Assembly: GCF_001729745.1 (NCBI RefSeq)
Contig: NZ_CP017186.1
Coordinates: forward strand, 2,418,001-2,482,000
Length of the DNA stretch: 64,000 nt
Origin: Enterobacter hormaechei subsp. hoffmannii
GTDB taxonomy: Bacteria; Pseudomonadota; Gammaproteobacteria; Enterobacterales; Enterobacteriaceae
Direction of reading: 5' to 3'
Under the pieces are notes generated by a model. It saw only the letters and a program-made list of their open reading frames with translations. It was not told the origin of the DNA and made no database searches. This document shows, piece by piece, positions 9,490-19,183 of the stretch; the stretch's first letter is position 1; every line of letters begins with the position of its first letter. Both the position numbers and the translations under genes were made by a program.

Positions 9490-11084
9490 TGGCTGACATT
9501 CTGCTGCTCGATAATATCGACTCCTTTACCTACAACCTGGCAGATCAGCTGCGTGCGAATGGACACAACGTCGTTATCTATCGCAACCACGTTCCGGCCC
9601 AGACGCTGATTGACCGTCTGGCGACCATGCAAAACCCGGTGCTGATGCTCTCCCCGGGGCCAGGCGCACCGAGCGAAGCGGGCTGTATGCCTGAGCTGTT
9701 GACCCGTATGCGCGGCAAGCTGCCGATTATCGGCATCTGCCTCGGCCACCAGGCGATTGTCGAAGCCTACGGTGGTTACGTGGGTCAGGCGGGGGAGATC
9801 CTGCATGGTAAAGCGTCAAGCATTGAACATGACGGTCAGGCGATGTTTGCCGGTCTGCCGAACCCGCTTCCGGTAGCGCGTTACCACTCGCTGGTCGGCA
9901 GCAATATTCCGGCCGGGCTGACGATTAACGCCTCGTTTGAAGGGATGGTGATGGCGGTGCGTCACGATGCGGATCGCGTCTGCGGGATGCAGTTCCACCC
10001 GGAATCTATCCTGACGTCTAACGGCGCGCGCCTGCTGGAGCAAACGCTCAACTGGGCGCTGCAAAAGCTGGAGCAGACCAACACCCTGCAACCGATTTTG
10101 GAAAAACTGTATCAGGCCCAGACCCTGAGCCAGCAGGAGAGCCACCAGCTTTTCTCCGCCGTCGTGCGCGGCGAGCTGAAGCCTGAGCAGCTGGCCGCTG
10201 CGCTGGTGAGCATGAAAGTGCGCGGCGAAAGCCCGCAGGAGATCGCCGGTGCGGCAACCGCGCTGCTGGAAAATGCCGCCCCGTTCCCGCGCCCGGACTA
10301 TCCGTTTGCCGATATCGTTGGGACCGGTGGCGACGGCAGCAACAGCATCAATATTTCGACCGCCAGCGCCTTTGTGGCGGCGGCATGCGGACTGAAAGTG
10401 GCGAAGCACGGCAACCGCAGCGTGTCCAGCCGTTCCGGATCGTCCGACCTGCTGGCGGCTTTCGGTATCAATCTGGACATGAACGCCGAGCGTTCCCGTG
10501 AAGCGCTGGATGACCTGGGCGTCTGTTTCCTGTTTGCGCCGAAGTATCACACCGGTTTCCGCCACGCTATGCCCGTTCGCCAGCAGCTTAAAACCCGGAC
10601 GCTGTTTAATGTGCTCGGTCCACTCATTAACCCGGCGCACCCGCCGCTGGCGCTGATTGGCGTTTACAGTCCGGAGCTGGTCCTGCCGATTGCGGAGACG
10701 CTGCGCGTCCTCGGTTACCAACGCGCCGCCGTGGTACACAGCGGCGGGATGGATGAAGTTTCCCTGCATGCGCCCACGCTGGTGGCCGAACTGAATAACG
10801 GCGAAGTGCTGAACTATCAGCTTGAGGCCGCTGACTTCGGGTTGACCCCGTACCATCAGGACGCCCTGGCGGGCGGCACGCCGGAAGAAAACCGTGACAT
10901 TCTCACGCGCTTATTACAAGGTAAAGGTGAGGCCGCCCATGAGGCCGCCGTGGCGGCCAACGTAGCCATGCTGATGCGTTTACATGGCGAGGAAGATCTG
11001 AAAGCCAACGCCCAAAAAGTTCTGGACGTACTGCGCTCCGGTGCAGCTTACGATCGCGTTACCGCACTTGCGGCAAGAGGGTAA
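9489..11084 (+). CDS. trpD: Anthranilate synthase glutamine amidotransferase / anthranilate phosphoribosyltransferase fusion
   Basis: Bifunctional TrpG-TrpD fusion of 531 residues, as in E. coli. The amidotransferase part (about 1-195) has the nucleophile C84 in GICLGHQ and the His/Glu of MQFHPES. The phosphoribosyltransferase part (about 200-531) has the PRPP-binding [13 protein letters not shown] and KHGNRSVSS motifs. It acts directly with TrpE. Confidence 0.98.
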   Translation: MADILLLDNIDSFTYNLADQLRANGHNVVIYRNHVPAQTLIDRLATMQNPVLMLSPGPGAPSEAGCMPELLTRMRGKLPIIGICLGHQAIVEAYGGYVGQAGEILHGKASSIEHDGQAMFAGLPNPLPVARYHSLVGSNIPAGLTINASFEGMVMAVRHDADRVCGMQFHPESILTSNGARLLEQTLNWALQKLEQTNTLQPILEKLYQAQTLSQQESHQLFSAVVRGELKPEQLAAALVSMKVRGESPQEIAGAATALLENAAPFPRPDYPFADIVGTGGDGSNSINISTASAFVAAACGLKVAKHGNRSVSSRSGSSDLLAAFGINLDMNAERSREALDDLGVCFLFAPKYHTGFRHAMPVRQQLKTRTLFNVLGPLINPAHPPLALIGVYSPELVLPIAETLRVLGYQRAAVVHSGGMDEVSLHAPTLVAELNNGEVLNYQLEAADFGLTPYHQDALAGGTPEENRDILTRLLQGKGEAAHEAAVAANVAMLMRLHGEEDLKANAQKVLDVLRSGAAYDRVTALAARG

Positions 11085-11087
11085 ATA

Positions 11088-12446
11088 ATGCAGACCGTTT
11101 TAGCGAAAATCGTCGCCGATAAGGCCATCTGGGTGGAAGCCCGTAAGCAACAGCAGCCGCTCGCCAGTTTTCAGAATGACGTCGTTCCGAGCAGCCGTCG
11201 TTTCTATGATGCCCTCCAGGGCGCGCGTACCGCGTTTATTCTGGAGTGTAAAAAAGCGTCTCCGTCCAAAGGCGTGATCCGTGACGATTTCGACCCGGCG
11301 CGTATTGCCGGTATCTACAAGCATCATGCGTCTGCCATTTCTGTGCTGACGGATGAGAAATATTTCCAGGGCAGCTTCGATTTTCTGCCCGTAGTCAGCG
11401 GCATCGCGCCGCAGCCGATTCTGTGCAAAGACTTTATTATCGACCCGTATCAGATCTGGCTGGCGCGCTTTTACCAGGCCGATGCCTGCCTGCTGATGCT
11501 CTCCGTGCTGGATGACGAACAGTACCGCCAGCTCTCCGCCGTCGCGCACAGCCTGAATATGGGCGTGCTTACCGAAGTGAGCAACGAAGAGGAGCTGGAG
11601 CGCGCCATCGCGCTGGAAGCCAAAGTGGTCGGCATTAACAACCGCGACCTGCGCGACCTGTCGATTGACCTCAACCGTACGCGCCAGCTTGCGCCGCGTC
11701 TGGGTGCGGGCGTCACGGTGATCAGCGAATCCGGAATCAACAGCTACGCTCAGGTGCGCGAACTCAGCCACTTTGCCAACGGTTTCCTGATCGGTTCCGC
11801 GATGATGGAACACGACGATCTTAATGCGGCCGTGCGCCGCGTGCTGCTGGGTGAGAACAAAGTTTGCGGCCTGACCCGTGAACAGGATGCGCAGGCCGCG
11901 TATGAGGCGGGCGCAATCTATGGTGGTCTGATCTTTGTTGAGTCCTCTCCTCGCGCCGTTAATGAAGAACAGGCGCGCAAGGTGATTGCGGCTGCGCCAC
12001 TGAGCTACGTGGGCGTGTTCCGCAATGCGGATATTAACGACGTTGCGGCGAAAGCGGACGCGTTATCCCTGAGCGCGGTTCAGCTACATGGCGATGAAGA
12101 TCAGACATACATCGATGCTCTGCGACATGTTCTGGCACCTCAGGTTCAGATCTGGAAAGCGCAAAGCGTTGGCGCCATACTGCCCGCGCGTAACCTTACG
12201 CATGTTGATAAATACGTGCTCGACAACGGCCAGGGCGGCACGGGGCAGCGTTTCGACTGGTCACTGCTGCGTGGCGAAGTGCTGGACAATGTCCTGCTGG
12301 CGGGGGGATTAAGCCCCGATAACTGTGTGGAAGCAGCCAAAACCGGCTGCGCCGGCCTCGATTTCAATTCAGGCGTAGAGTCCCAACCGGGCATAAAAGA
12401 CGCCAGCAAGCTGGCATCGGTATTTAAAACTCTACGTGCATATTAA
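11088..12446 (+). CDS. trpC: Indole-3-glycerol phosphate synthase / phosphoribosylanthranilate isomerase fusion
   Basis: Bifunctional TrpC-TrpF protein (452 residues), two consecutive TIM barrels for the third and fourth steps of the pathway. E53 and K55 of [12 protein letters not shown] belong to the synthase site. The isomerase half starts near residue 256 with [22 protein letters not shown]. It begins 3 bp after trpD. Confidence 0.98.
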   Translation: MQTVLAKIVADKAIWVEARKQQQPLASFQNDVVPSSRRFYDALQGARTAFILECKKASPSKGVIRDDFDPARIAGIYKHHASAISVLTDEKYFQGSFDFLPVVSGIAPQPILCKDFIIDPYQIWLARFYQADACLLMLSVLDDEQYRQLSAVAHSLNMGVLTEVSNEEELERAIALEAKVVGINNRDLRDLSIDLNRTRQLAPRLGAGVTVISESGINSYAQVRELSHFANGFLIGSAMMEHDDLNAAVRRVLLGENKVCGLTREQDAQAAYEAGAIYGGLIFVESSPRAVNEEQARKVIAAAPLSYVGVFRNADINDVAAKADALSLSAVQLHGDEDQTYIDALRHVLAPQVQIWKAQSVGAILPARNLTHVDKYVLDNGQGGTGQRFDWSLLRGEVLDNVLLAGGLSPDNCVEAAKTGCAGLDFNSGVESQPGIKDASKLASVFKTLRAY

Positions 12447-12456
12447 GGAAGAGAAG

Positions 12457-13650
12457 ATGACGACATTACTTAACCCGTATTTTGGTGAGTTTGGTGGGAT
12501 GTACGTCCCACAAATCCTGATGCCCGCGCTGCGCCAGCTGGAAGAAGCGTTCGTGAGCGCGCAGAAAGATCCGGCGTTTCAGGCGGAGTTTACTGACCTG
12601 CTGAAAAACTACGCCGGTCGTCCGACGGCACTGACCAAATGCCGCAACCTGACCGAAGGCACCAGAACCACGCTCTACCTTAAACGTGAAGATCTGCTGC
12701 ACGGCGGCGCGCATAAAACTAATCAGGTGCTTGGCCAGGCTCTGCTCGCCAAACGTATGGGTAAAACCGAAATTATCGCCGAAACCGGCGCAGGCCAGCA
12801 CGGCGTGGCCTCTGCCCTCGCCAGCGCCCTGCTCGGCCTGAAGTGCCGCATCTATATGGGGGCGAAAGACGTTGAACGCCAGTCGCCTAACGTGTTCCGT
12901 ATGCGTCTGATGGGGGCGGAAGTGATCCCTGTACACAGCGGTTCTGCCACGCTGAAAGATGCCTGTAATGAAGCGCTGCGCGACTGGTCTGGCAGCTACG
13001 AAACCGCCCACTACATGCTCGGTACCGCGGCAGGCCCGCACCCGTTCCCGACCATCGTGCGTGAATTCCAGCGCATGATCGGTGAAGAGACTAAAGCGCA
13101 GATCCTCGAAAAAGAGGGTCGCCTGCCGGATGCGGTAATCGCCTGCGTTGGCGGCGGATCTAACGCCATCGGCATGTTTGCCGATTTTATCGACGAAACC
13201 AGCGTTGGGCTGATTGGCGTTGAGCCTGCCGGCCACGGCATTGAAACGGGTGAGCACGGTGCGCCGCTGAAGCATGGCCGCGTGGGGATCTATTTCGGCA
13301 TGAAGGCCCCGATGATGCAGACCGATGAAGGGCAGATTGAGGAGTCTTACTCAATTTCAGCCGGGCTGGATTTCCCGTCCGTAGGGCCGCAGCACGCGTT
13401 CCTCAACAGCACCGGCCGCGCAGATTATGTCTCCATCACTGATGACGAAGCGCTGGAGGCCTTCAAAACCCTGTGCCGCAATGAAGGGATCATCCCGGCG
13501 CTGGAGTCTTCCCACGCGCTGGCACACGCGCTGAAAATGATGAAGGAAAACCCGGAAAAAGAGCAACTGCTGGTGGTAAACCTTTCCGGTCGCGGTGACA
13601 AAGATATTTTCACCGTTCACGATATTCTGAAAGCACGAGGGGAAATCTGA
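12457..13650 (+). CDS. trpB: Tryptophan synthase beta chain
   Basis: PLP enzyme (397 residues) that condenses indole with serine. The start at 12457 ([14 protein letters not shown]) matches the family and follows AGGAAGAG; an earlier in-frame ATG at 12436 overlaps trpC and is not used. The PLP lysine is K87 in GGAHKTNQ, and the phosphate-binding GGGSNAIG is present. The stop overlaps the trpA start (TGATG). Confidence 0.98.
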   Translation: MTTLLNPYFGEFGGMYVPQILMPALRQLEEAFVSAQKDPAFQAEFTDLLKNYAGRPTALTKCRNLTEGTRTTLYLKREDLLHGGAHKTNQVLGQALLAKRMGKTEIIAETGAGQHGVASALASALLGLKCRIYMGAKDVERQSPNVFRMRLMGAEVIPVHSGSATLKDACNEALRDWSGSYETAHYMLGTAAGPHPFPTIVREFQRMIGEETKAQILEKEGRLPDAVIACVGGGSNAIGMFADFIDETSVGLIGVEPAGHGIETGEHGAPLKHGRVGIYFGMKAPMMQTDEGQIEESYSISAGLDFPSVGPQHAFLNSTGRADYVSITDDEALEAFKTLCRNEGIIPALESSHALAHALKMMKENPEKEQLLVVNLSGRGDKDIFTVHDILKARGEI

Positions 13651-14459
13651 TGGAACGCTACGACAACGCATTTGCACAACTGAAAGCCCGCCAGGAAGGC
13701 GCTTTCGTTCCCTTCGTGACGCTGGGCGACCCCGGTCCGGAGCTGTCGCTGAAGATTATCGATACCCTGATTGACGCCGGTGCCGACGCGCTGGAATTGG
13801 GGATTCCGTTCTCCGATCCGCTGGCGGATGGCCCGACCATCCAGAACGCGACGCTTCGCGCGTTTGCTGCGGGCGTGACGCCGGGCCAGTGCTTCGAAAT
13901 GCTGGCGGCGATCCGCCAGAAGCACCCGACCATTCCGATCGGCCTGCTGATGTACGCCAACCTGGTGTTCAGCCGCGGTATTGATGCGTTTTACGCAGAG
14001 TGCGCCCGCGTGGGCGTTGACTCCGTGCTGGTGGCTGACGTGCCCGTTGAAGAGTCTGCGCCGTTCCGTCAGGCGGCGATGCGCCACAACGTCGCGCCGA
14101 TTTTCATCTGTCCACCGAATGCCGATGACGATCTGTTGCGCCAGATTGCCTCTTACGGACGGGGTTACACCTACCTGCTCTCCCGTGCGGGCGTCACCGG
14201 TGCGGAAAACAAAGCCGCGCTTCCGCTGCATCATCTGGTGGAGAAGCTGGCAGAATACCATGCTGCGCCGCCGCTTCAGGGCTTTGGGATTTCCTCTCCG
14301 GATCAGGTTACTGCGGCGATTGACGCGAAAGCCGCCGGGGCCATTTCCGGTTCGGCTATCGTGAAAATCATCGAGAAGAATGTGGATAAGCCAGAGCAGA
14401 TGCTGGCTGAGTTACACGCATTCGTCACATCCATGAAAGCGGCCACACACAAGGCGTAA
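13650..14459 (+). CDS. trpA: Tryptophan synthase alpha chain
   Basis: TIM-barrel subunit (269 residues) that cleaves indole-3-glycerol phosphate and channels indole to TrpB. The catalytic pair is at the expected positions, E49 ([10 protein letters not shown]) and D60 (PLAD). It is coupled to trpB and is the last gene of the operon. Confidence 0.98.
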   Translation: MERYDNAFAQLKARQEGAFVPFVTLGDPGPELSLKIIDTLIDAGADALELGIPFSDPLADGPTIQNATLRAFAAGVTPGQCFEMLAAIRQKHPTIPIGLLMYANLVFSRGIDAFYAECARVGVDSVLVADVPVEESAPFRQAAMRHNVAPIFICPPNADDDLLRQIASYGRGYTYLLSRAGVTGAENKAALPLHHLVEKLAEYHAAPPLQGFGISSPDQVTAAIDAKAAGAISGSAIVKIIEKNVDKPEQMLAELHAFVTSMKAATHKA

Positions 14460-14468
14460 CCGTTAACA

Positions 14469-14496
14469 CCGTCTGGCCCCGGCGTCAGGCGGTTTT
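14469..14496 (+). terminator. trp operon terminator
   Basis: Imperfect stem CCGTCTGGCC / GGCGTCAGGCGG followed by TTTT just behind trpA. Confidence 0.7.
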
Positions 14497-14633
14497 CCCT
14501 TCTCTCTTCCTGAAAGAAGCAGGTCAAAATTGATCCTGTCGATATTTTCGGTGTGAATGACTTTTCAAACGTTCGCGTAAGCGTATGATCTGGGCTCTTT
14601 TTAGCGTTACCCTTCTGAGTTCAGAGGTTATTC

Positions 14634-15845
14634 ATGTCCTGGCATTCCTTCAAACAGACTTACATGGTTAAGTTCTGGTCACCTGTTCCGGCCGTTATCG
14701 CGGCAGGCATTCTCTCTACCTATTATTTCGGCATTACCGGCACCTTCTGGGCTGTTACGGGCGAGTTTACCCGCTGGGGTGGGCAGCTATTACAGCTGGC
14801 AGGCGTTCATGCCGAAGAGTGGGGTTACTTCAAACTGATCCATCTTGATGGCTCACCGCTGACCCGCATCGACGGGATGATGATCATTGGCATGTTTGGC
14901 GGATGTTTTGCGGCCGCGCTGTGGGCCAACAACGTTAAGTTGCGCATGCCGAAAAACCGCATCCGCATTATGCAGGCCGTGGTCGGCGGTATCATTGCCG
15001 GGTTTGGCGCCCGCCTGGCGATGGGCTGTAATCTGGCCGCGTTCTTTACCGGTATTCCGCAGTTCTCGCTGCATGCCTGGTTCTTTGCCGTCGCCACCGC
15101 CATAGGCTCATATTTCGGTGCAAAGTTCACCCTGCTGCCACTGTTCCGCATTCCGGTGAAAATGACGAAAGTTAGCGCTGCATCTCCGTTAACGCAAAAA
15201 CCCGATCAGGCGCGTCGTCGCTTCCGCCTCGGTATGCTGGTCTTTTTTGCTATGGTTGCCTGGGCGATTTGCACGGCGATGAATCAGCCCAAACTCGGTC
15301 TGGCCATGCTGTTCGGCGTCGGCTTTGGTCTGCTGATTGAACGCGCGCAGATCTGCTTTACCTCCGCGTTTCGCGATATGTGGATCACCGGACGTACCAT
15401 GATGGCGAAAGCCATTATTGCCGGGATGGCCGTGAGCGCGATCGGGATCTTTAGCTATGTTCAGCTCGGCGTTGAGCCGAAAATCATGTGGGCCGGTCCT
15501 AATGCGGTCATTGGCGGGCTGCTGTTTGGTTTTGGCATCGTGCTGGCGGGCGGGTGTGAAACTGGCTGGATGTATCGCGCCGTGGAAGGCCAGGTGCATT
15601 ACTGGTGGGTTGGTCTGGGTAACGTGATTGGCTCAACCCTCCTGGCGTACTACTGGGATGACGTCTCTCCAGTACTGGCAACCAACTGGGACAAGGTCAA
15701 TTTGCTGAATACCTTTGGTCCAGTCGGGGGGCTCATGGTGACCTACGCCCTGCTGCTTATCGCCTTCTTACTGGTTATTGCGCAAGAAAAGCGCTTCTTC
15801 CGGCGTGCCCCCCTCAAAACTGAAACTCAGGAGAATGCCGCATGA
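14634..15845 (+). CDS. yedE: Selenium/sulfur transport-type membrane protein YedE (YeeE/YedE family)
   Basis: Polytopic inner-membrane protein of 403 residues, close in sequence and length to E. coli YedE (also called FdhT, linked to selenate/selenium metabolism; YeeE relatives move thiosulfate). Glycine-rich helices carry conserved cysteines in ARLAMGCNLAAF, RAQICFTSAF and AGGCETGWMYR. It is followed at once by yedF, the usual partner. In E. coli the pair lies by the fli genes, not next to trpA. Confidence 0.92.
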   Translation: MSWHSFKQTYMVKFWSPVPAVIAAGILSTYYFGITGTFWAVTGEFTRWGGQLLQLAGVHAEEWGYFKLIHLDGSPLTRIDGMMIIGMFGGCFAAALWANNVKLRMPKNRIRIMQAVVGGIIAGFGARLAMGCNLAAFFTGIPQFSLHAWFFAVATAIGSYFGAKFTLLPLFRIPVKMTKVSAASPLTQKPDQARRRFRLGMLVFFAMVAWAICTAMNQPKLGLAMLFGVGFGLLIERAQICFTSAFRDMWITGRTMMAKAIIAGMAVSAIGIFSYVQLGVEPKIMWAGPNAVIGGLLFGFGIVLAGGCETGWMYRAVEGQVHYWWVGLGNVIGSTLLAYYWDDVSPVLATNWDKVNLLNTFGPVGGLMVTYALLLIAFLLVIAQEKRFFRRAPLKTETQENAA

Positions 15846-16075
15846 AAGAGATCGTGCCTGATTATCGTCTCGATATGGTGGGTGAACCCTGCCCTTACCC
15901 GGCCGTTGCCACGCTTGAGGCGTTACCGCAGCTTAAGAAAGGTGAAATTCTGGAAGTGGTGAGCGATTGCCCCCAGTCGATCAATAACATTCCGCTTGAT
16001 GCCAAAAATCACGGCTATACCGTGCTGGATATCCAGCAGGACGGACCAACGATTCGTTATTTAATTCAGAAGTGA
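15842..16075 (+). CDS. yedF: TusA-family sulfurtransferase-like protein YedF
   Basis: 77-residue TusA/SirA-fold protein, nearly identical to E. coli YedF. It carries the CPxP motif with C17 (GEPCPYP), the persulfide- or selenide-carrying cysteine of the family. It overlaps the yedE stop by 4 bp, and a terminator follows. It probably hands sulfur or selenium to or from YedE (inference). Confidence 0.95.
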   Translation: MKEIVPDYRLDMVGEPCPYPAVATLEALPQLKKGEILEVVSDCPQSINNIPLDAKNHGYTVLDIQQDGPTIRYLIQK

Positions 16076-16089
16076 TTTCACGATCGAAA

Positions 16090-16108
16090 AAGGCCTCTCA
16101 GAGGCCTT
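16090..16108. terminator. Terminator between yedF and the ompW side
   Basis: Perfect palindrome AAGGCCTCTCAGAGGCCTT with flanking A and T; bidirectional. Confidence 0.8.
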
Positions 16109-16110
16109 AT

Positions 16111-16290
16111 CTAGTTTACTGGCTTTGGCCACCGTCGTCGTCTGAGTTTCGGCAGGCATGAATGAGTGGTGAGACGTGTTCCGCAAACGGAACAGATAGC
16201 ACCGTGAGGTAGGCTATGTGCTGGGCTGAACGTCGTGAACTGAAACTGTTTACCTGCACAAACGGGACACTCAAATTTGATGTTGGGGAT
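16111..16290 (-). CDS. Putative YmcF/YnfQ-like small zinc-ribbon protein with a non-ATG start
   Basis: An open frame downstream of ompW encodes IPNIKFECPVC...AICSVCG, with two CxxC pairs (C8/C11 and C33/C36 counted from 16290) and a basic C-terminus, about 59 residues. Pattern and spacing (F-x-CPxCxGxQ-[YF] ... GAxCxxC) resemble the small cold-shock proteins YmcF and YnfQ of E. coli, as I recall them. There is no ATG close by: a good GGAGGGG stands 4-5 bp before an ATC codon at 16290; other rare starts (ATC at 16281, TTG near 16344) are possible. The open frame itself extends to 16398, overlapping ompW. The start is the uncertain part. Confidence 0.5.
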   Translation of the reverse strand: MPNIKFECPVCAGKQFQFTTFSPAHSLPHGAICSVCGTRLTTHSCLPKLRRRRWPKPVN

Positions 16291-16361
16291 ATCCCCTCCA
16301 GCCAGGTATGTGGAACAACCACCATACAGCAATCCCCGGCTGACCGGGGATATATCTTCTG

Positions 16362-16994
16362 TCAGAAACGATAACCTGCTGAGAACATAAATACCCACGG
16401 ATCCAGACGGGTACTGATACTCTGCTGCTCACCGCCAGCTTTAAAGCGCACGTCTGTATCAATGTCCATATACCAGACCGAGGCGTTGATCAGCCAGTCA
16501 CGGTTAATCAGATAATCCAGACCAACCTGCCCCGCCATGCCCCACGAGTCTTTCAGGCTGAGATCGGATAGCCCAGCCTCTTTACCGGTATCGTTAAATT
16601 TCTCATCAAAGAAGGTGGTGTAGTTAACGCCTGCACCAATATAAGGGCGTAACTTGCTACTGGAATCGCCGAAGTACCACTGCGCCATCAGGGTTGGTGG
16701 TAAATGGTGCACCGTAGCAATGTCCCCGGTCGGCCCTAAACCGACGCGGTGACGGAATGGCGTGGCGGCCAGAAGCTCAACGCCAATGTTATCCGTAGCC
16801 ATATACGTGAATGTCAGGCCTAACTGGGTGTTATTGCTGACGCTAAACCCGCCCATACCCAGTACATTGTCGGAACCTTCCGTTGGACGCACCGTTGCCG
16901 AACCGGCACGAATAAAGAATTCACCTGCTTCATGCGCGTACGCGCCGCCAGAGAGACTGCTTAAGATAAGGGCTGCCACCGCTAATTTTTTCAT
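16362..16994 (-). CDS. ompW: Outer-membrane protein OmpW
   Basis: Eight-stranded outer-membrane beta-barrel of 210 residues. A signal peptide (MKKLAVAALILSSLSGGAYA) is followed by mature HEAGEFFIRAG, and the chain ends in the aromatic signature AGYRF. OmpW passes small hydrophobic molecules and is a colicin S4 receptor in E. coli. A GC palindrome (16334-16349) behind the gene lacks a T-run, so read-through into the small zinc-ribbon ORF is possible. Confidence 0.95.
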   Translation of the reverse strand: MKKLAVAALILSSLSGGAYAHEAGEFFIRAGSATVRPTEGSDNVLGMGGFSVSNNTQLGLTFTYMATDNIGVELLAATPFRHRVGLGPTGDIATVHHLPPTLMAQWYFGDSSSKLRPYIGAGVNYTTFFDEKFNDTGKEAGLSDLSLKDSWGMAGQVGLDYLINRDWLINASVWYMDIDTDVRFKAGGEQQSISTRLDPWVFMFSAGYRF

Positions 16995-17098
16995 ATCCGC
17001 TCCATCGTTGTGGTTTTAATTGCGGAGGAGAATATACTCACAAATGAGTAATAAGTGATCTAACACAGATCACATTAAAACCAGTAAGTTAACATTCA

Positions 17099-17112
17099 TT
17101 GATCTAGGTTAA
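17099..17112. promoter_or_regulatory. Possible FNR site upstream of ompW
   Basis: TTGATCTAGGTTAA matches the FNR pattern TTGAT-N4-ATCAA at 8 of 10 fixed positions. A second motif, TGTGATCT on the - strand near 17068-17075, looks like half of a CRP/FNR-type site. Oxygen control of ompW is known in E. coli; the sites here are inferred. Confidence 0.35.
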
Positions 17113-17276
17113 TTTTTGGTGACGCCTCATAAAGCAATAAGTTGTTACCGCGTCAATTTTTGGCATTTCACAGTTAAAAAATTTTCTGTTTTTCCTCTCT
17201 TGCGCTTCCTGTAGCGGCTGGATAATTTATCGCTCTCACAATCTGATTTGATGCGTTCTACTTTTGCAGGTGTGCC

Positions 17277-17681
17277 ATGAGTGATCATAACCCGTGCATG
17301 ACGTGCGGAGCCTGTTGTGCGTATTTTCGAGTCTCTTTCTACTGGGCTGAAGCCAGCGATGGCGGCGGCACCGTTCCGGTTGATCTCACTGAACCCTTGC
17401 CCCCTTTCCTGCGTTGCATGCGCGGCACCAACCAAAAACAGAGCCGCTGTGTGGCACTGCAAGGTGAACCTGGGGTATCCACCCGCTGTTCCATTTACGC
17501 GGATCGCCCCAGCCCGTGCCGCACTTTCGCGATGTCGGGAGAGGATGGACAGGTCAATGAGGCATGCAATCGCGCCCGCGCCCGCTATGGATTACCGCCG
17601 CTTTACAAAGATATGCTTTTCCATACAAGCCTTGATGCTGCCACCAGCGTGTTATCCGGTGTACAATTGCCGGCTAATTAA
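17277..17681 (+). CDS. YkgJ family cysteine-cluster protein
   Basis: 134-residue protein with the N-terminal cluster C7-x2-C10-x2-CC13-14 ([10 protein letters not shown]) and further cysteines ([30 protein letters not shown]), the metal-binding pattern of the YkgJ/UPF0153 group. The function is unknown, probably zinc or iron binding. It is divergent from ompW and lies 25 bp before yciC, perhaps in one operon. Confidence 0.85.
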   Translation: MSDHNPCMTCGACCAYFRVSFYWAEASDGGGTVPVDLTEPLPPFLRCMRGTNQKQSRCVALQGEPGVSTRCSIYADRPSPCRTFAMSGEDGQVNEACNRARARYGLPPLYKDMLFHTSLDAATSVLSGVQLPAN

Positions 17682-17706
17682 CACCTGCAATACTCAAGGA
17701 GAGTGC

Positions 17707-18450
17707 ATGTCTATCACGGCGAAGTCTGTCTACCGTGACACGGGAAATTTTTTCCGCAATCAGTTCGTTACTTTTTTACTGATCGCGTTGTTGTGCGCCT
17801 TTATTACGGTGGTGCTGGGTCATGCGTTCTCACCCAGTGATGAACAGATTGCCTCGCTGAGCCAGGGGGATCATCTTGCAGGCAGCGCAGGGTTATTTGA
17901 CCTTGTGCAGAATATGACGCCAGAGCAACAGCAAATCTTGCTGCGTGCATCTGCGGCATCTACCTTCTCGGGGCTAATCGGCAACGCCATTCTGGCGGGT
18001 GGCGTGTTGCTGATGATCCAGCTGGTGTCTGCCGGCCAACGCGTCAGCGCGTTACGTGCCATCGGGGCCAGTGCTCCGGTGCTGCCGAAACTGTTTATCC
18101 TCATCTTCCTGACTACGCTGCTGGTCCAGATGGGGATAATGTTGGTTGTCGTTCCGGGCGTGCTGCTGGCTATCGTGCTTTCATTTGCGCCAGTAATGGT
18201 TGTGCAGGACAAAATGGGTATTTTCACCGCCATGCGCAGCAGTATAAGGCTCGCGTGGGCGAATATGCGTCTGGTCGCCCCGGCCGTTATCAGCTGGTTG
18301 CTGGCCAAGACTCTACTGTTGCTGTTTGCGCCGAATTTTGCGGTATTAACGCCAAACGTCGGCGCGGTTGTCGCCAATACGCTGAGCAATCTGATTTCAG
18401 CTGTACTGCTGGTCTATTTGTTCCGCCTGTACATGTTAATTCGTCAGTAA
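17707..18450 (+). CDS. yciC: YciC family inner-membrane protein
   Basis: 247-residue multi-pass membrane protein (UPF0259), [20 protein letters not shown] onward, with about six hydrophobic segments. The start at 17707 follows AAGGAGAG; the longer open frame from 17317 is out of frame with, and overlaps, the YkgJ-type gene and is not the protein. E. coli YciC has been linked to lipid transport and envelope homeostasis. It forms a unit with yciB as in E. coli. Confidence 0.93.
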   Translation: MSITAKSVYRDTGNFFRNQFVTFLLIALLCAFITVVLGHAFSPSDEQIASLSQGDHLAGSAGLFDLVQNMTPEQQQILLRASAASTFSGLIGNAILAGGVLLMIQLVSAGQRVSALRAIGASAPVLPKLFILIFLTTLLVQMGIMLVVVPGVLLAIVLSFAPVMVVQDKMGIFTAMRSSIRLAWANMRLVAPAVISWLLAKTLLLLFAPNFAVLTPNVGAVVANTLSNLISAVLLVYLFRLYMLIRQ

Positions 18451-18463
18451 CCGGGATCGCAGA

Positions 18464-19003
18464 ATGAAGCAGTTTCTTGATTTTTTACCGCTGATCGTAT
18501 TTTTCGCTTTTTATAAGTTGTACGACATCTATGCCGGCACGCTGGCGTTGATTGTGGCAACGGCTGTGGTGCTGATTTACAGCTGGGTTCGCTATCGCAA
18601 AGTTGAAAAGATGGCGCTCATCACTTTCCTGATGGTGGCGGTGTTTGGTGGTCTGACGTTGTTCTTCCACAATGATGAATTTATCAAATGGAAGGTCACA
18701 GTGATTTACGGCCTGTTTGCGGGCGCGCTGCTCATCAGCCAGTGGGTGATGAAGAAGCCGCTGATCCAGCGCATGCTGGGGAAAGAACTGACGCTGCCGC
18801 AGGCTGTGTGGGGGCGTCTGAATATCGCCTGGGCGCTATTTTTTATTCTGTGTGGTCTGGCGAATATCTATATCGCATTCTGGCTGCCGCAGAATATCTG
18901 GGTCAACTTCAAGGTGTTTGGCCTGACGGCGCTGACCCTTATCTTCACCCTGCTCAGCGGCGTTTATATTTATCGCCACATGCCGCAGGATGACAAGCAC
19001 TGA
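18464..19003 (+). CDS. yciB: Inner-membrane septation protein A family YciB
   Basis: 179-residue inner-membrane protein with five predicted helices ([20 protein letters not shown]...). YciB is connected with cell-envelope synthesis and the elongation/division machinery in E. coli. It lies 13 bp after yciC and is followed by a terminator. Confidence 0.94.
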   Translation: MKQFLDFLPLIVFFAFYKLYDIYAGTLALIVATAVVLIYSWVRYRKVEKMALITFLMVAVFGGLTLFFHNDEFIKWKVTVIYGLFAGALLISQWVMKKPLIQRMLGKELTLPQAVWGRLNIAWALFFILCGLANIYIAFWLPQNIWVNFKVFGLTALTLIFTLLSGVYIYRHMPQDDKH

Positions 19004-19010
19004 TCCTTCT

Positions 19011-19041
19011 GGCCAGATCGTCACGCGGTCTGGCCTCTTTT
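19011..19041 (+). terminator. Terminator after yciB
   Basis: GGCCAGA (19011-19017) pairs with TCTGGCC (19029-19035), followed by TCTTTT. Confidence 0.8.
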
Positions 19042-19123
19042 CCCGCCTTCCCTTTTCTCCACAACCTTCCTGCGAAAATGTCTGAATCATGAAGATTTTA
19101 TGGAGATTGCTGTCGCTTTATTG

Positions 19124-19142
19124 TAATGAGAATCACTATCAT
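19124..19142. promoter_or_regulatory. Fur box upstream of the siderophore receptor
   Basis: TAATGAGAATCACTATCAT is a close match to the 19-bp Fur consensus GATAATGATAATCATTATC (imperfect dyad). It lies about 40 bp before the receptor start, so iron should repress the gene. Confidence 0.8.
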
Positions 19143-19183
19143 TAATATTCTTCATCGCATTTTTAACAAATGGAAATGAGTTG

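Noticed and set aside
17055-17082. Canonical CRP site between ompW and the YkgJ-type gene
   Set aside because: GTGATC and GATCAC half-sites are present, but the gap between GTGA and TCAC is 11 bases instead of 6, so it is not a standard CRP dyad.
17317-17706. N-terminal extension of yciC to 17317
   Set aside because: It would overlap the YkgJ-type gene in another frame, is unlike the family, and ATG 17707 has a good AAGGAGAG site.
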